Of a stretch of 64,000 nt of DNA, positions 12,733 to 25,083 are shown one piece after another. A program made the translations under genes and the position numbers. A model generated the notes under the pieces. The model was given only the letters and a program-made list of their open reading frames with translations. It searched no databases and was not told the DNA's origin. The first letter of the stretch is position 1, and every line of letters begins with the position of its first letter. The DNA is taken from the NCBI RefSeq assembly GCF_000283155.1, contig NW_004454171.1:15553707-15617706 (forward strand). The letters run 5' to 3'. Source of the stretch: Ceratotherium simum simum (lineage: Eukaryota > Chordata > Mammalia > Perissodactyla > Rhinocerotidae).

Positions 12733-13318
12733 GTGAAAAATTAAGAATAGAACTACCACATGATCCAGCTATTCCAATTTTGGGTATTTATATAAAGAAC
12801 ATGAAAACACTAATTTGAGAAGATATATGCACCCCTATGTTCATCGTAGCATTATTCAAAATAGCTGAGACTTGGAAACAACAAAAGTGCCCATCAAGGG
12901 ACGAATGGATAAAGAAGATGTGGTATATATACACAATGGAATACTACTCAGCCATAAAAAGATGAAATCCTGCCATCTGCGACAACATGGGTGGACTTTG
13001 AGGGCATTATGCCAAGTGAAATAAGTCAGATGGAGAAAGCCAAATACTGTATGATTTCACCCGTATGTGGAAGATAAAAACAACAACAACAAACAAACAT
13101 AGACACAGAGAATAGGTTGGTGGTTACCAGAGGGAAGGAAGGAGGGGGCAGTATGCAAGGGGTGAAAGGGCACATAAGGACAGTGACAGATGGCAATTAG
13201 ACTTTGGATGGTGAACATGATGTAATCAACACAGAAACTGAAATATAATGATGTACACCTGAAATTTATATAATATTATAAACCCATGTTACCACAATAA
13301 AAAATTAAATACATAAAA
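12733..13318 (+). mobile_element. L1 3' end, sense
   Basis: It starts within the end of ORF2 (AATAGAACTACCACATGATC) and continues through AATGGAATACTACTCAGCCA, the 3' UTR block GGTTGGTGGTTACCAGAGGG, and ATGATGTACACCTGAAATTT. It ends in an A-rich CAATAAAAAATTAAAT. This is the standard 3' terminus of carnivore/perissodactyl-type L1 and gives orientation to the antisense copies elsewhere. Confidence 0.93.
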
Positions 13319-13974
13319 ATGAATTAATTCCTTCCTTCATTAAGTCAATACATATTATTCAAGCTTCAATATGGTTCTATTTCAAGATACACAGGTGGCT
13401 TCCAATACAGAGTAAAATCTAGTGCTTGACCTCTAGGAATTTGAAGTTTAGTGTGAAAAAACCATGCACATTCAAAAACCTAAATAATTACACTTTTCTA
13501 CTAAAGTGTGTAAGGTGTGGTAGGGACAGAAAGTGTCAATTCAATTAACTTTTAAAACCTGTATATCAAGTTTACTTTTATTATGAAATCCCTGATGATT
13601 CTTAGGTTGACAACATGGAGAAAATTGTGAATTAAATTGTATTGGGATTTCAGTGTTGGTAATTACCAATAATGTCACAGAGCTGGGCAAATCACTGCAT
13701 AGAGTATTTACAAATCCACTCAAAGGAAATTACGTATCAATATTTATCAACTTAGGATTATTAATTTGTCTACAGATTGCTGGCAATACAAACAAAAGAT
13801 GCAGAAATCATAATCTACTATTTCTTGGAATCACCACATTTAAATTATACTTGATACTTTCCTTTATCACATAGGTTCATAGTAACAAACTTGGCCCTAA
13901 TTCATCAACAGTCAAGTGATGCATGGTGACTCATCAGTTGCATAACAATAATAATAACAAAACAATAATTACAA
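13319..13974. other. Unclassified sequence, no gene seen
   Basis: AT-rich DNA with no exon, RNA gene or named repeat recognised. The overlapping short open frames at 13541-13874 are unsupported. Confidence 0.4.
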
Positions 13975-14222
13975 CTAACATCTATAAAGAATTTACCAAT
14001 TGCTAGTCACCTTCATAAATGTTTTACATATCTTATTCAATTTTCACAACAAACCTATTGGGTAGATCTGCATATTAACCCAATTTTACAGGTGAAAAAA
14101 CTGATGAACAGAGAGTTAAGTACCTTGCTAAACATCACACAGCTAGTAAGGAGCACAGCTGAGATGTGAATCCACGTAATTTGGTTCCAAAATCCGTATT
14201 CTTAACCACTACGCGTATTGCT
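13975..14222 (-). mobile_element. MIR SINE, antisense
   Basis: The plus strand reads CTTATTCAATTTTCACAACA, CCAATTTTACAGGTGAAAAA, CACACAGCTAGTAAGGAGCA and TTCTTAACCACTACGC. This is the reverse complement of MIR over nearly its whole length. Confidence 0.9.
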
Positions 14223-15090
14223 ACTTGCTTAAAAGCATGAAATGTATTTTAGTAAGAAATTTTTAGTTCATTAAACATGTACTTGTTAATTTTTACTTAA
14301 TGCATAAAAATCACCAGTGTATCTTTTAATTTTTTCCTTATTTGCTTTAAACAATAAAATGTCAAACCATCTTTTTATTTCTGAAATGACCTTGAGTTTT
14401 CTCTCCATTTTGGAAAAGTTAACAAACAAGTTATGTAGAAATGGCAAAGAAATTAAAGTGCTTGAACAATTGTTTTGGACTCAAACATTGTGCATAGTTT
14501 TGTTTATGCCTCAACATGAAATTTGACAATATGTTATACTTTGCAATTGACTATTTTGAACCAACAGAGAATCATGTTTTAAGAATAATAGAACATAATG
14601 TTTTATTTATCTTACCACGGCAATCTTCTCCTTATAACTTAAAATTTGAAAAGAAAGTCCATCTGCCATTAGTTTTTTCCTGATAAATCAACTTGGGCAG
14701 TCTTTTCATAAGAACAAAATGAGTTCCTCACTTTTAAAATAAGGTCACTTGACTAGGATAATATATCAACCCCTGGCTTTCAAATGTTTTTATTTCCAAT
14801 TGTTTGTTCAGATAGTGCCCTAAAGAAAGTCAAAGAATATCCACCAAGCTGCCGTAGAGGAAGCAAGGTTGTGGTGACGCGAGACCTTCTCTTTTGACAT
14901 TCTTTTGCCCCTTGTCGCATGTAATTGCTTCTTAAGGGGCTCCTCAGATAAGCAGGAACTCAGGGTAATACAACCTGAAAACCATTGTAATTAACCACAC
15001 AATCATTAGCCCAGATTAAGTCAAGGTAGAAATTGGTGGAAATGAAATATGGAACAGTTACATTTTGAAAGAGATGAGGACAAAGACAAG
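14223..15090. other. Unclassified sequence, no gene seen
   Basis: No coding signal. A slightly GC-richer patch lies near 14840-14960 without any frame or motif I can name. Confidence 0.35.
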
Positions 15091-15270
15091 AAAGAGATCT
15101 TCTTAAAATGCTTGGTAGAATATTCCAGTGAATCATCAGTGCCTGGAGATTTCATTTTTGGGAGCTTTTTAATCGTGAATTCAAGTTCTTTAATGGTTAC
15201 AGGACTGACCATTCAGATTTTCTATTTCATCTCGGTTGAGTTTTGCTAGTTCATGGCTTTCAAGGAATTG
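15091..15270 (-). mobile_element. L1 ORF2 fragment, antisense
   Basis: TTGGTAGAATATTCCAGTGA, GTGCCTGGAGATTTCATTTT and GCTTTCAAGGAATTGGTTTG are the antisense L1 ORF2 landmarks, also present near 1320-1470. It is a short isolated fragment. Confidence 0.75.
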
Positions 15271-15317
15271 GTTTGTGTATCTTCTTATAACCAGGAAATG
15301 AAACTTCTGACATCTAT

Positions 15318-15525
15318 ACCAATGGTTCTCAACCATGTTATGTATCAAATAACCAGTGTGTCTTTTTAAAAATATAGATAGCTAGGCTGTGCCTCAGGCC
15401 TTCCAACTTAGTAAGGGGACACAGGGGTGGGGGCAGTGTGGACAGAATGTCTGTATTTTTACAAGCCTTTGCAAGTGATCTTGGTATATCAACATGGTTA
15501 AGAACTATTATCTTAAAGTCCATTA
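15318..15525 (+). mobile_element. MER5A-like hAT-Charlie element
   Basis: It begins CCAATGGTTCTCAACCATGT, contains an AGTGTGTCTTTTTAAAAATA block and CACAGGGGTGGGGGCAGTG, and ends GGTTAAGAACTATT. These follow the MER5A consensus. This is a non-autonomous DNA transposon with no coding capacity; strand is nominal because the element is near-palindromic. Confidence 0.65.
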
Positions 15526-18500
15526 TACCTTTCTACGATTACAGTCTTCTCTTCTCCCAAGTTTCCCTGCCTCCCTCACTATAATAGAGAAATTCTTTCT
15601 TTGTAATAAACATTATACTAGATCAAGCTACACCATCCTATATCTGTGTATATCAGCTGTCTTTTTTTTATTCCTCTAGAGTTGCTATTGATGAATTTCA
15701 TGTTGGCATACACTGAGAAACATTTAAAAACCTGAGATATTAAAGTTATCCATTGTTAGGAAGGTTGAAAGCATGCCAATGGAACACACTATCAGATCCT
15801 GAACTAAGGTAAGTTGCATTTCTATTGAACTGGTTATTGGTTATGGCTCTGAATGTTATACCATCATAATTTTCTTTTCCCTTTGGTCAATAAGAAGCTT
15901 ATAATAAAATTTCTGGTCTACCTGTGGAAACTGTACCTGTAGAAACTGTGCAGGGCTATAAGGCATGAATTTCTCTTTGTGACTCTTACTCCACAATGTG
16001 TTATTTTCTTACTGTGGCAAGGACTACTGTTTGTCCTCTGTATCTGTCCTTTACTTCTGTTTTATAATTTTCAGCTGGATACACGGCTGCCCAGAAAAGA
16101 ATCAATTTCTCAGAAACATTTAGTGTGATCATGTGACTCATTTCTTACCAATATCATATAACCCCAAGTGTTCTGTGCAACCTCCAAAAAGGTTCCTAAG
16201 AGAACAGCTGGCACGCACCTCTTAGCCATCTTCTATACCTCTTCGTCCATCATTTCCTTTACCTCTTCATCCATCTCACTACCACCATCTTGGATCATGA
16301 AGATTGAGACTGTGAAGGATTGTCTCAATGTAGGGCAGTGAGTTGCAAGAATCTTGAGTCCATAAACCCTTAGTCAAAATCATATATACATTTATACTTA
16401 TGTATGTATATATGTGTGTGCACATACACTTAAATACGTTATTTAAATGCTTCCTGAAATCACTTATGAAATAAGATGCGACACTAAATAAAAACACATA
16501 ACTGCCTCAAAAAATTTGCATAGAGCTTTAGAAAATATGCTAACTAGGTTTGTGATAGTGTGCAGAAAACAGCCCATCGCCTTTATGTTGGGTTTTGCAC
16601 TAATCATCAAATCTGTAATGTGACCATTTATCATGAAGAATATTACATTGAAATTTATAATTTATCTGAAATAGGCTATAATATTAATATAAATTAAAAT
16701 CTGAACTGTATACTCTAGCAAGATTATATAATTTAATTTCTAGTATACTAAAATATTCTCCATATTACAAAAAAATAGATTTCTACATCACTATTGTACC
16801 ATGCATACAGTCTAAATAACTAAAGTGTTTAAAAAATAGCAGTGAGTGTTTACACATGCAGTCTAAGTCATTGAAAACATTTAAAAAGTAGCTAACGCAT
16901 GCACATATTTAAATGAGCTTTCTTTGGAAAGGCAATAAAGATGCCAAAATTAAAGTCCCTTCACAAATAGCTTCTCAAACAATTTCCCAGTACAAACAAG
17001 AATTTATGCGAAGTGAGCAATAAAGAATTGCTTTTCATTCAGTTCAATTGCTTTTGCACTATCCAACGTCAAGGAGAAACAACTAGTCAAAAATTGTTTT
17101 GAATTGATAAATGTGTGTTCTTGTATATTCATTGCAAATCTAACCAATAGAAAATTCTGATTTTTCAATTTCCATGCTGACCTATCTTTTCATTCTGATG
17201 TCTGGGTCATTGCCACAAAATAGTGCGAAAACTGCCAAAGCTTCTTGGCTAATTGACCTTTATAATTTTAAGGAAAACACTGTGAATAATGTTCAGCCTA
17301 CAGATCCAAGGGCAATTCAAAGAGAGGAATAGTATATATAAAAGTGTGAGAAACTTACATAAGAAGGCATTTCCTTAAAAAGTTTTATAGAAATCTTTTC
17401 CCTCATGCTTTACCTAGTCATTCTGTTTTTTGGGGGTTTTTTTTGGTATTTAGTACTTGCTAAAGTGCAAGAAGGACACCTTCTAAAAAAAATATCAACT
17501 TTTATCTTTCTGATCTGTCTACTGAAATAGTATAAATTTTAGCAATAGTTTATATTTTTCCAAAAAGTGTAAATTCACATTTTCTACGAATTTTAATATT
17601 TAAAAGCCCGCTTGAGGATAATGGTTTGGCCAGGGGAATTTAATTCACAAGAATATTCATTTTTTCATCATTAATGATCTTACTGAGATTATTTATGACG
17701 ACTATAATGACAGTGAAAAATATACGGCCTGACTGGTAATCCCAGTATCAAGAAACCTGATTATTTTTTTAAAACGAGACGACCAGCTTATCTATTCATT
17801 ATACATAACCTCTCTTATCTAGATAAATTTTCCTTTAAATTAATTTTCATTTTTATTAAAATAATACATGTAGGGAGTTTTAAAATTTGAGTACTACTCC
17901 AAGGAGCCCATGTCTCTCCCACATTAACTCTATTGCTATATTTTGGATAAATTCATTTTTAACTTTTTTATCTATTTTGCCTGATATTTTCTGCATGTGT
18001 CTATTTAAAGACAGAATTCTTGTAACTACTCCCTTCTCCAACACATATAATTTTCTCCCCTCATACATCCAAAAGTTGTTATAATTTTTGGTTAAATTCT
18101 TACTCAGTGTTCATATTATTATAACAATATAAATATTTTCTTTGACTTAACCACGTATATATTTAAGTTTATTATATTTAAGTTCTTATATAATTATTAT
18201 TCTCCCTATACTTAATTATTTCCTATTTTTGTTTCACTTGATCGTATAATTGAGATGTAAAACTCCTCTAAATATAGTCAAATCTATGATGTAATTGTCC
18301 ACTTGTACGTTTTCTTAAAGATGTTGCTTCTACCTCCTTACTCAACCTCGGATGATTGCCTTGTGGACCCCCTATATACCCATATCTTTGGGAATTCCCT
18401 TTGCCTTTCATTAATTTACTTAGGAAATAATGATTGAGCTCCAACTATGTGCCAGGCAGTCAACAAAGCAATTTAAAAAATGTCTGCCACCATGCAACTT

Positions 18501-18590
18501 AAATTTCTGTGAGAGGAAACATAAAATAAATATATACACACAAATGATATATATACTATGAAAGATGAGGTAATTGTAAGAAAAATTACA
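15526..18590. other. Unclassified intron-like sequence, no gene seen
   Basis: About 3 kb, mostly AT-rich. The part at roughly 16070-16320 (TGTGATCATGTGACTCATTT and ACCATCTTGGATCATGAAGA) resembles a common old mammalian interspersed repeat that I cannot name. TATA/TGTG-rich sequence lies near 16380-16430. CCAACTATGTGCCAGGCAGT near 18440 looks like the edge of another ancient repeat. No exon is visible on either strand. Confidence 0.4.
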
Positions 18591-20995
18591 AGAAAAAAGT
18601 TACAGAACAATACTTTTCATTAATATATATGCAAAAATCCTCAACAAAAATTTATCAGCTAAAATCTAGCAATATATATACAGGATAACATACTCTAATC
18701 AAGTGGGGTTAATTCCAAGAATGTAAGTCTTGCTCAAGATTTGAAAATCAGTTAATGTAATATCCACAGTTAGATATTAAAGGACATATGTCACATGATT
18801 TTCTTAATAGATTCAGAAAGAGCATTTGACAAAATTTAATATCCAATTATGATTAAATCTCTTAGAAAATTAGGAATAGAAGGAAACTTCTTCAGACTGA
18901 TAAAGAACACTACATTAAAAATGTATAGCTAACATCATACTTAACGGAGAAAGACAGAACGATTCCCCCTAAAATCAGAAGCTAGGCAAAATGTATCTGC
19001 CCACCACTTATTCAGCAAGAAAAATAAAGGCTTGAAGTTTGGAAAGGAAGAATAACACTGTCTTTTGTCACATGTGCCATGATTTTAAGTCCTAAAGATT
19101 TTATGAAAAGGTGACTAATAGAACTACTATGTGAATTTTGCAAAGCCATAAGATATAAAACTATTGTACAAAGATCAATTGTAGTTTTATATACTAGCAA
19201 TGAACCTCTGTAAAATAAGATAAAACAGTACCACTAACAACAGCACTGAAAAAGAAAAAGTTGAAGATAATGTTTCAAAAAATGAACAAGACCTATAGAA
19301 TTCAACTACAAAGCAGTACTGAGAGAAATTAAAGAATACTTGAATAATTGGAGAAATATGTCATGCCCATGGATAAGAAAATTCAGTATCATTCACACAA
19401 CAATCCTCCCCATATTGACAGATAACAATGCTATCACCATCAATATCTCAGTAGACTTTAACATTTATGTAAAAATGTATAGGACATATAATAGGTAGTA
19501 AGATTAGATAGATAGATCAATAGAAGAGAACAAAGTACCAGTTTTAGATCTACCCTTATATGATTAATTTTTAACAAAAGCTTCCAGGCAATCAATAGGT
19601 ATACAAGAGTCATTTCAACAAATCATGTTGAAACACTGTACATGATATTAACTCACGATGAACCAGAGACCTAAATATGAAAGCTAGGGCTCTAAAACTT
19701 ATGAGAAAATATAGAAGAATCTCTTTGTGACCTTGAATAAGGAAAGATTCCTTAGAGAGGCACGGAAAGCAGCAACCATTATAGAAAAATTGATAAATTG
19801 GACATTTGTCACCATTAGAAGACATCTAAGGAAAAAGGACATTCATTGGAAAAAAAATATTTGCAATACATATGTATGCTGATACTTGTATCCTGAGTAT
19901 ATAACAAATATCTGTAACTCAACATTAAACATGTAAGTGGATAAAAAATGGAAAAAATGGGGGCCAGCCTGGTGACACAGCGGTTAAGTGCGCGCGCTCC
20001 GCTGCAGCGGCCCAGGGTTCACAGGTTCGGATCCCTGGCACGCACCGACGCACCGCTTGTCAAGCCATGCTGTGGCGGCGTCCCATATAAAGTAGAGGAA
20101 GATGGGCACAGATGTTAGCCCAGGGCCAGTCTTCCTCAAGAAAAAAGGGGAGGATTGGCATCAGATGTTAGCTCAGAGCTGGTCCTCCTCACAAAAAAAA
20201 AAAAAAAAAAAAAAAAAGGAAAAGCTTAAATAGACACTCCAGAGAGGAATATATACACATGACCAACAAGCATAAATAAAAACCATCAGGGAAAAATAAA
20301 CTGAAACCACAATGAGGTATTATTTCATACCCACTAGAATTGCTAAGATTAAAAAGATGGACAACCCAAATATTGGGGAAGATGAGCAGCAACTGGCAAT
20401 CTCATACATGGCTGGCGGTATATAAAATGATACAATCATTTTTGAAAATTGTTTGGTTGTTTCTTACAAAGTGAGACATACATCCATCCTACGACCAGGC
20501 AATTGCAGTCCTAGGTATTTACAAGGAGAAAACATTTCCACAAAGAGATACGTACACAGATTTTCATGGCAGCTTACTTCACAATACCCAATCATTTGAA
20601 ACAACTCATATGTTCATCAACAGAATGAAGAAACACATTGTAATAAACTCACACAATAGAATACTATTCATCCATAAAAAGAAACAAATTAGTGATACAC
20701 TCAACAATATGGATAAGTTCCAACAACCTTATGCTGAGCAAAAGGAGCCAGACACATCATAGATGGGAGGCTCATGACAGGCAAATCTAATATATGGTGA
20801 TAAACATCAGATCATTGGTTGCCTCTGACCCAAAGGATGGGAGGCAGTATTACCAAGAAAGGGAACAAGGAAAATTTCTGGGATGATAGAAATGTTCCAT
20901 ATTTTGATGTGGTTTGGGTTATACTAGTGTATGCATTTGTCAAAGTTCATTGTATTACACACTGAAAATCTTCACATTTTACTATATCTATATTA
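18591..20995 (+). mobile_element. Ancient L1 ORF2 and 3' region, sense, split by an ERE
   Basis: The plus strand reads through ORF2: TAATCAAGTGGGGTTAATTC, ATAGATTCAGAAAGAGCATT, AGCTAACATCATACTTAACG, then, after the ERE, CACAATGAGGTATTATTTCA, TAGAATACTATTCATCCATA, and a 3' UTR that includes TGATAGAAATGTTCCATATT. Stops and indels are many. The ERE divides one original insertion. Confidence 0.85.
19959..20217 (+). mobile_element. ERE SINE, sense, in L1
   Basis: Head GGGGGCCAGCCTGGTGACAC, B box GGTTCGGATCCCTGGC, CCATATAAAGTAGAGGAAGA, and an uninterrupted A tail of about 25 bases ending near 20217. The intact tail suggests a young copy. The duplicated target is not clear because the flanks are A-rich. 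Confidence 0.95.
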
Positions 20996-21725
20996 TACTT
21001 CATTTTAAAAAAGGAAATGAAAGGCTAAAATGAGAAGATCCAACATAAGTCTTACCAGAGATCCAGAGGCGAGAAAAGATTGAACGGGGGAAAAGCAATA
21101 TTCAAAGACAAAGGCTTAAAATATTTCAGAATTCACGGACCACATCAATCCCCAGATTCAGCATGTTCACTGAATATCAAGCAGGATAAATGAAAAGAAG
21201 CCTACCTTAATTCACATGATTTAGTGGAATAACAGAGAAAAAGAGAAAATCTTAAGAGCAGAGGGGAAAAAGAACATTACTTATGAAGTAACGGCAATTA
21301 GACTAAGAGCTAATTTCTTGATCACAACAGAAGCCAAGAGATGGTGGGAAAATGTCCATCAAAAGTATCTAACAGAAAAGAATTGCCCAACTAAACCTGT
21401 ATATCCAGTATAACTATTTTTCAAACATTATGTTGAAATTAAAGCATTTAAGTAGAATTTCTTATCAAAAGATCGTCATTAAAGGAACTTCTTATAAATA
21501 AATATATTTCAGGAAGCAAGCAAATAATCCCAAGAAGGAATATTAGAGATATAAGTAGAAACAAATTAGCAAAACAGAATCTAAAAAATTTTAAGCCTTT
21601 TTCCTTTATTAAAATCTTTTTTGATAAAAAGATTTCAAAGACAGAACATGTATATTTTGACACAAAATTTTATATTAGCAATTTTAGAATTTTAAATGAT
21701 ATTCTTATTAGACAATTTTATTTTG
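20996..21725 (+). mobile_element. L1 ORF1-side fragment, sense
   Basis: AGAGAAAAAGAGAAAATCTT, AGCCAAGAGATGGTGGGAAA and TTTCAGGAAGCAAGCAAATA parallel the ORF1-to-ORF2 part of ancient L1, the same region seen near 9290-9580. It follows the 3' end of another L1, so it is a separate insertion or a rearranged piece. Confidence 0.55.
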
Positions 21726-22590
21726 GTTATTTACCCTTATGTCTGTTAAAGCAGACAAGGTACATGGGAAAGACCAAATATAGGTTAAAATAAAAGCACA
21801 TGGATATCCTAATTCCCAATATTCTTTCCAGAAAATGAAAGAAATGCCTCATGTGGAAAGAATCATAAATTGAATAAAGGACATTTTCTTGGAACAAAGA
21901 TATGGTTAAAAATTAAAGTTTTTTAAACTGCATACCTCTCCACTGTTACATAAGTAGGGTACAGCCAATTGGCATTTCAAGTCAAGCTGAAATTTTCCAA
22001 CATGTTAAATTCATTGGGACATGAAATATATTTGGTTTCATGCAATCATATTTTTCTTCCAAGAGAAATGTAATCTGCATTATTTTACTTACACACACCC
22101 ATTCAAAATAGCTTATCATACAACCTTTCTGGATTTTTATTTTGAGCCCCCAAAATATATTTTGGGGGCTCAAACAGTAAAAATAGTGTAATTTTAACTT
22201 GATAACCAAGATAATGCCCATAATGTTGTAATTTCTAACTTTGCTTATAATATAAATATTTCAGTAAGAATCAAGTTTATGAAAAACACAAACATATACA
22301 TTATGTAAGAGATTAAAAATGTAGTGTTTTGTTTTTTAGAGTTCCTAAGAACCAAATTGTAAATGTGAAAGAACATATTTAAGATACAAAAGTATATTTC
22401 TGAGAATTAAGCAATGACATCACTATTACCAGTCATTTAACTAGAAGTAAGATAATAATTATAAGCTGGTGTGTCAGTACTAAAATTTAAATCATTTTGG
22501 TAGTTATTCACCAAACATAGTGTAAGGTGCTACCTGTGCAAGGTTCACAGAACCTAGTTAATTTCACACTTGACTTTCATCACTATGACC
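21726..22590. other. Unclassified AT-rich sequence holding a palindrome
   Basis: No exon or named repeat. Its one notable item is the perfect palindrome listed separately at 22141-22174. Confidence 0.4.
22141..22174. repeat. Perfect 34-bp palindrome
   Basis: The left arm TTTGAGCCCCCAAAATA is followed at once by its exact reverse complement, with no spacer. The GC-rich block CCCCC/GGGGG stands out from AT-rich surroundings. An imperfect extension (ATTTTTA on the left, TAAAAAT on the right) continues with a small offset. It could fold as a cruciform or an RNA hairpin. Confidence 0.95.
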
Positions 22591-22983
22591 GTAACACTTG
22601 ATCCAAAAACAAGTGATTTCCAGTTTCCAATTCTTTCTTATGCTCTCATACAGAAAATGGTTTTCCTTTCCTTCTCATGCTCATAGTTTTTTTTTACTTC
22701 TGCACCCCTTCCAAAGCCTTTCCATCATCCCTATGATTGTGTTTGTAAACCAACTCCTCCATATTCTCCTCCAATTCTCTCTATATTACAGCCAGAGTGG
22801 TTCTTTCTAATTGGAAGTCATATCACGTCACTCTTCTGAAAACCTTGCAGTGGTTCTCCATTTCACTCAGCGGAAAAGCCAAAGTCCTTACAGTAACCTG
22901 CAAAACTTGCCTCCCCAATACATCTCTAATCTCCTATCCCACTACCTTCTTCCACCTCTAATTCTTCTCCAGCTATACTGGCC

Positions 22984-23178
22984 TTTTTTTTGTTTGCTGA
23001 GGAAGATTCGCCCTGAGCTAACATCTGTGCCAATCTTCCTCTACTTTATATGTGGGTCACCATATATAAAGCATAGTTGATGAGTGGTATAGGTCCACTC
23101 CCCAGGATCCAAACTCACAAACCCAGGTCACTGAAGCTGACTGTGCCAATTTAACCACTAGGCCATAGGGCTGGTACC
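22984..23178 (-). mobile_element. ERE SINE (older subtype), antisense, in L2
   Basis: The plus strand shows TTTGCTGAGGAAGATTCGCC, TGTGCCAATCTTCCTCTACT, AACCACTAGGCCATAGGGCT. The monomer is more diverged than the other copies and matches the older subtype with TAGGTCCA..CCAGG in place of the strong B box. The tail side abuts the L2 word ACTGGCC, and a similar CTCTGGC follows the head. Confidence 0.85.
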
Positions 23179-23197
23179 TACTCTGGCTTCTTTTTAT

Positions 23198-23434
23198 TTT
23201 GTGAGGAAGATCAGCCCTGAGCTAACATCCAATGCCAATCCTCCTCTTTTTTTTGCTGAGGAAGATTGGCTCTGGGCTAACATCCGTGCCCATCTTCCTC
23301 TACTTTATATGGGACCCCGCCAGAGCATGGCTTGACAAGCAGTGTGTTGGTGTGCGCCCGTGATCCGAACCAGCGAACCCCAGGCTTCGGAAGTGGAGTG
23401 CTCGCACCTAACCACTGCTCCACCGGGCGGGACC
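23198..23434 (-). mobile_element. ERE SINE, antisense, beside another ERE
   Basis: The plus strand shows TTTGTGAGGAAGATCAGCCC, CTACTTTATATGGGACCCC, GATCCGAACCAG and CCACCGGGCGGGACC. CTGGCTTCTTTTTAT at 23183-23197 is repeated as CTGGCCTCTTTTTAT at 23435-23449, one mismatch in fifteen. The overlapping frames near 23277-23530 are SINE artefacts. Confidence 0.93.
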
Positions 23435-23590
23435 CTGGCCTCTTTTTATACAGGTCAGATATGCCCTGTCTTGGGAACATTCACCTTCCTATGCTTGGAA
23501 TGCTCTTTGATATCTGATTGGCTAATTTGAAGCCTCCTTGAAGTCTTTTTGCTCAAATAACATTATTATGTTAATTTTTCAGTGTCTGTG

Positions 23591-24545
23591 TTTATCTGTA
23601 TTATTTACATAATCCGATTAGATTTAGAAGTGAGGATCTGTTACCACTAGAAAAAAGGTCCTAGCAGTCCCCAGTACTCAGTTATAATTTACACATTACC
23701 TGTAGTTACCTGGAAAGAAGTAGCCATCTGTTAAAGGCAAAGCCTTAGAAGGCCAGGTGGTGGTTTCCACAGGACAGTGTGAAAGGCATAAGAAATTCAG
23801 GCACAACAGGAGTGAGTTGGCTGCCTTGGAGTTTATAACCAGATAGTTTACAAAAAGAAATAATTGGGTCACAACTTTCAATTCTTGGTTCAAGTCCTGG
23901 TCAGAGACTCAAGGCGTTGCTATGATGGCCCTAAAGAAACCTTTTTTTGTTTGTAGGCACAAGGCTGATGGAGGCAAAATTCAGATGCAGTGTTTGATTT
24001 GCCAGATTGCAGAATTACAATAGAGATTGAAATCAAGCCTGGCGGGCAAGGTCTTTTAAGTGAAATATGATGCACTGGCTGGGAAGAAGTTGGATCTTTA
24101 GAATCAGAAAGGCACATTTAGAAAATTCAGACAACTACAAGGGATCCAAACAATAAAACCAAACTTTTGGTACCAAATGCTGAGATCAGTCAGGGTTTAA
24201 ATGCAGAGCTAAGCAACCGTGAGCTGCTGTCCCAGCTCTCTGGTGTTTGGGGAACCAGACTCCTTCTATCTTGTTGTTTGCTGAAGAGGCGATTCTTCAA
24301 CCTCGTGAACTAAGATTAGAGCTTTAGCTCCTGCTATCACCTCCACATCCCAGCCAGTGGGAAGGACAGAAGGGAGAAGGAGGGAATGTCTCTTCTCTTT
24401 AATTGTACAACCTATAGATTGCATGTAGCATCTGTTCACATTCTATTGGATAAAATTTAGTCTCATGGTCCTCATTTGCTGCAAGGGAAACTGAGAAATG
24501 TGGTTTTGTTGCTGTTGTTGTTGTTTTCAACTCAAGACGGATTGA
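23591..24545. other. Unclassified sequence, no gene seen
   Basis: No exon found on either strand. The 24020-24500 part, with GCTGCAAGGGAAACTGAGAA, resembles an old mammalian interspersed repeat, perhaps the one seen in the other orientation near 16100, but I cannot name it. Confidence 0.35.
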
Positions 24546-24905
24546 GAAGGTCAACATATAAAAAGCAATTATATTTCTATATACCAGTAATAGAAACAAA
24601 TAAAATTTTTAAAAGATACTATTTGAAAAATATCATTTGCCATTATATCTAAAATGTTATATAAGATGCTCTTTCTATAAAAACTACAAAATATTTCTAA
24701 GAAAAATTCAAGATGACCTAAATAAATGCACCTACCCTTACCATATACAAGGTTAATATTTTAAAAATCAATTGCTTTCTATATCCCAGCAACAAAAAAC
24801 AGAAAATGAAATTTTAATAAGATACCACTTACAAAAAATTATGATTTCATTAGCATAAAAATATTAAATATCCTTACCATAAAACTACATTATTGAATCT
24901 TTCAA
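24546..24905 (+). mobile_element. L1 ORF2 fragment, sense, internally duplicated
   Basis: AAAAAGCAATTATATTTCTA at about 24559 and AAAAATCAATTGCTTTCTAT at about 24764 are the same ORF2 landmark. Each is followed by the same order of blocks (ATACCAGTAATAG / ATCCCAGCAACAA, then GATACTATTTG / GATACCACTTAC). Two diverged copies of one L1 segment therefore lie head to tail, about 205 bases apart. Confidence 0.65.
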
Positions 24906-25083
24906 CCTACGGAAATAACATGTTTTCCCATTTATTGCAGCAGAGAAATGGATAGCTATGTGCCTATTTAAATAGTGGGAGTTTTATTACTGCAAGAAGA
25001 AGAAGAAAATGGCTATTGCAGAACAAATAGCAGACTACCACACCTCCAATATTGGGTGGTTCAATAAAAAATGACATCTTGTT

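Larger units (their letters stand above)
22591..23590 (+). mobile_element. L2 LINE fragment, sense, split by two EREs
   Basis: TTACAGCCAGAGTGGTTCTT, ATCACGTCACTCTTCTGAAA, CTTGCAGTGGTTCTCCATTT and, beyond the EREs, CTTCCTATGCTTGGAATGCT follow the L2 3' region in order. The L2 text breaks at 22984 and resumes after 23434, so both SINEs were inserted into it. Confidence 0.85.
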
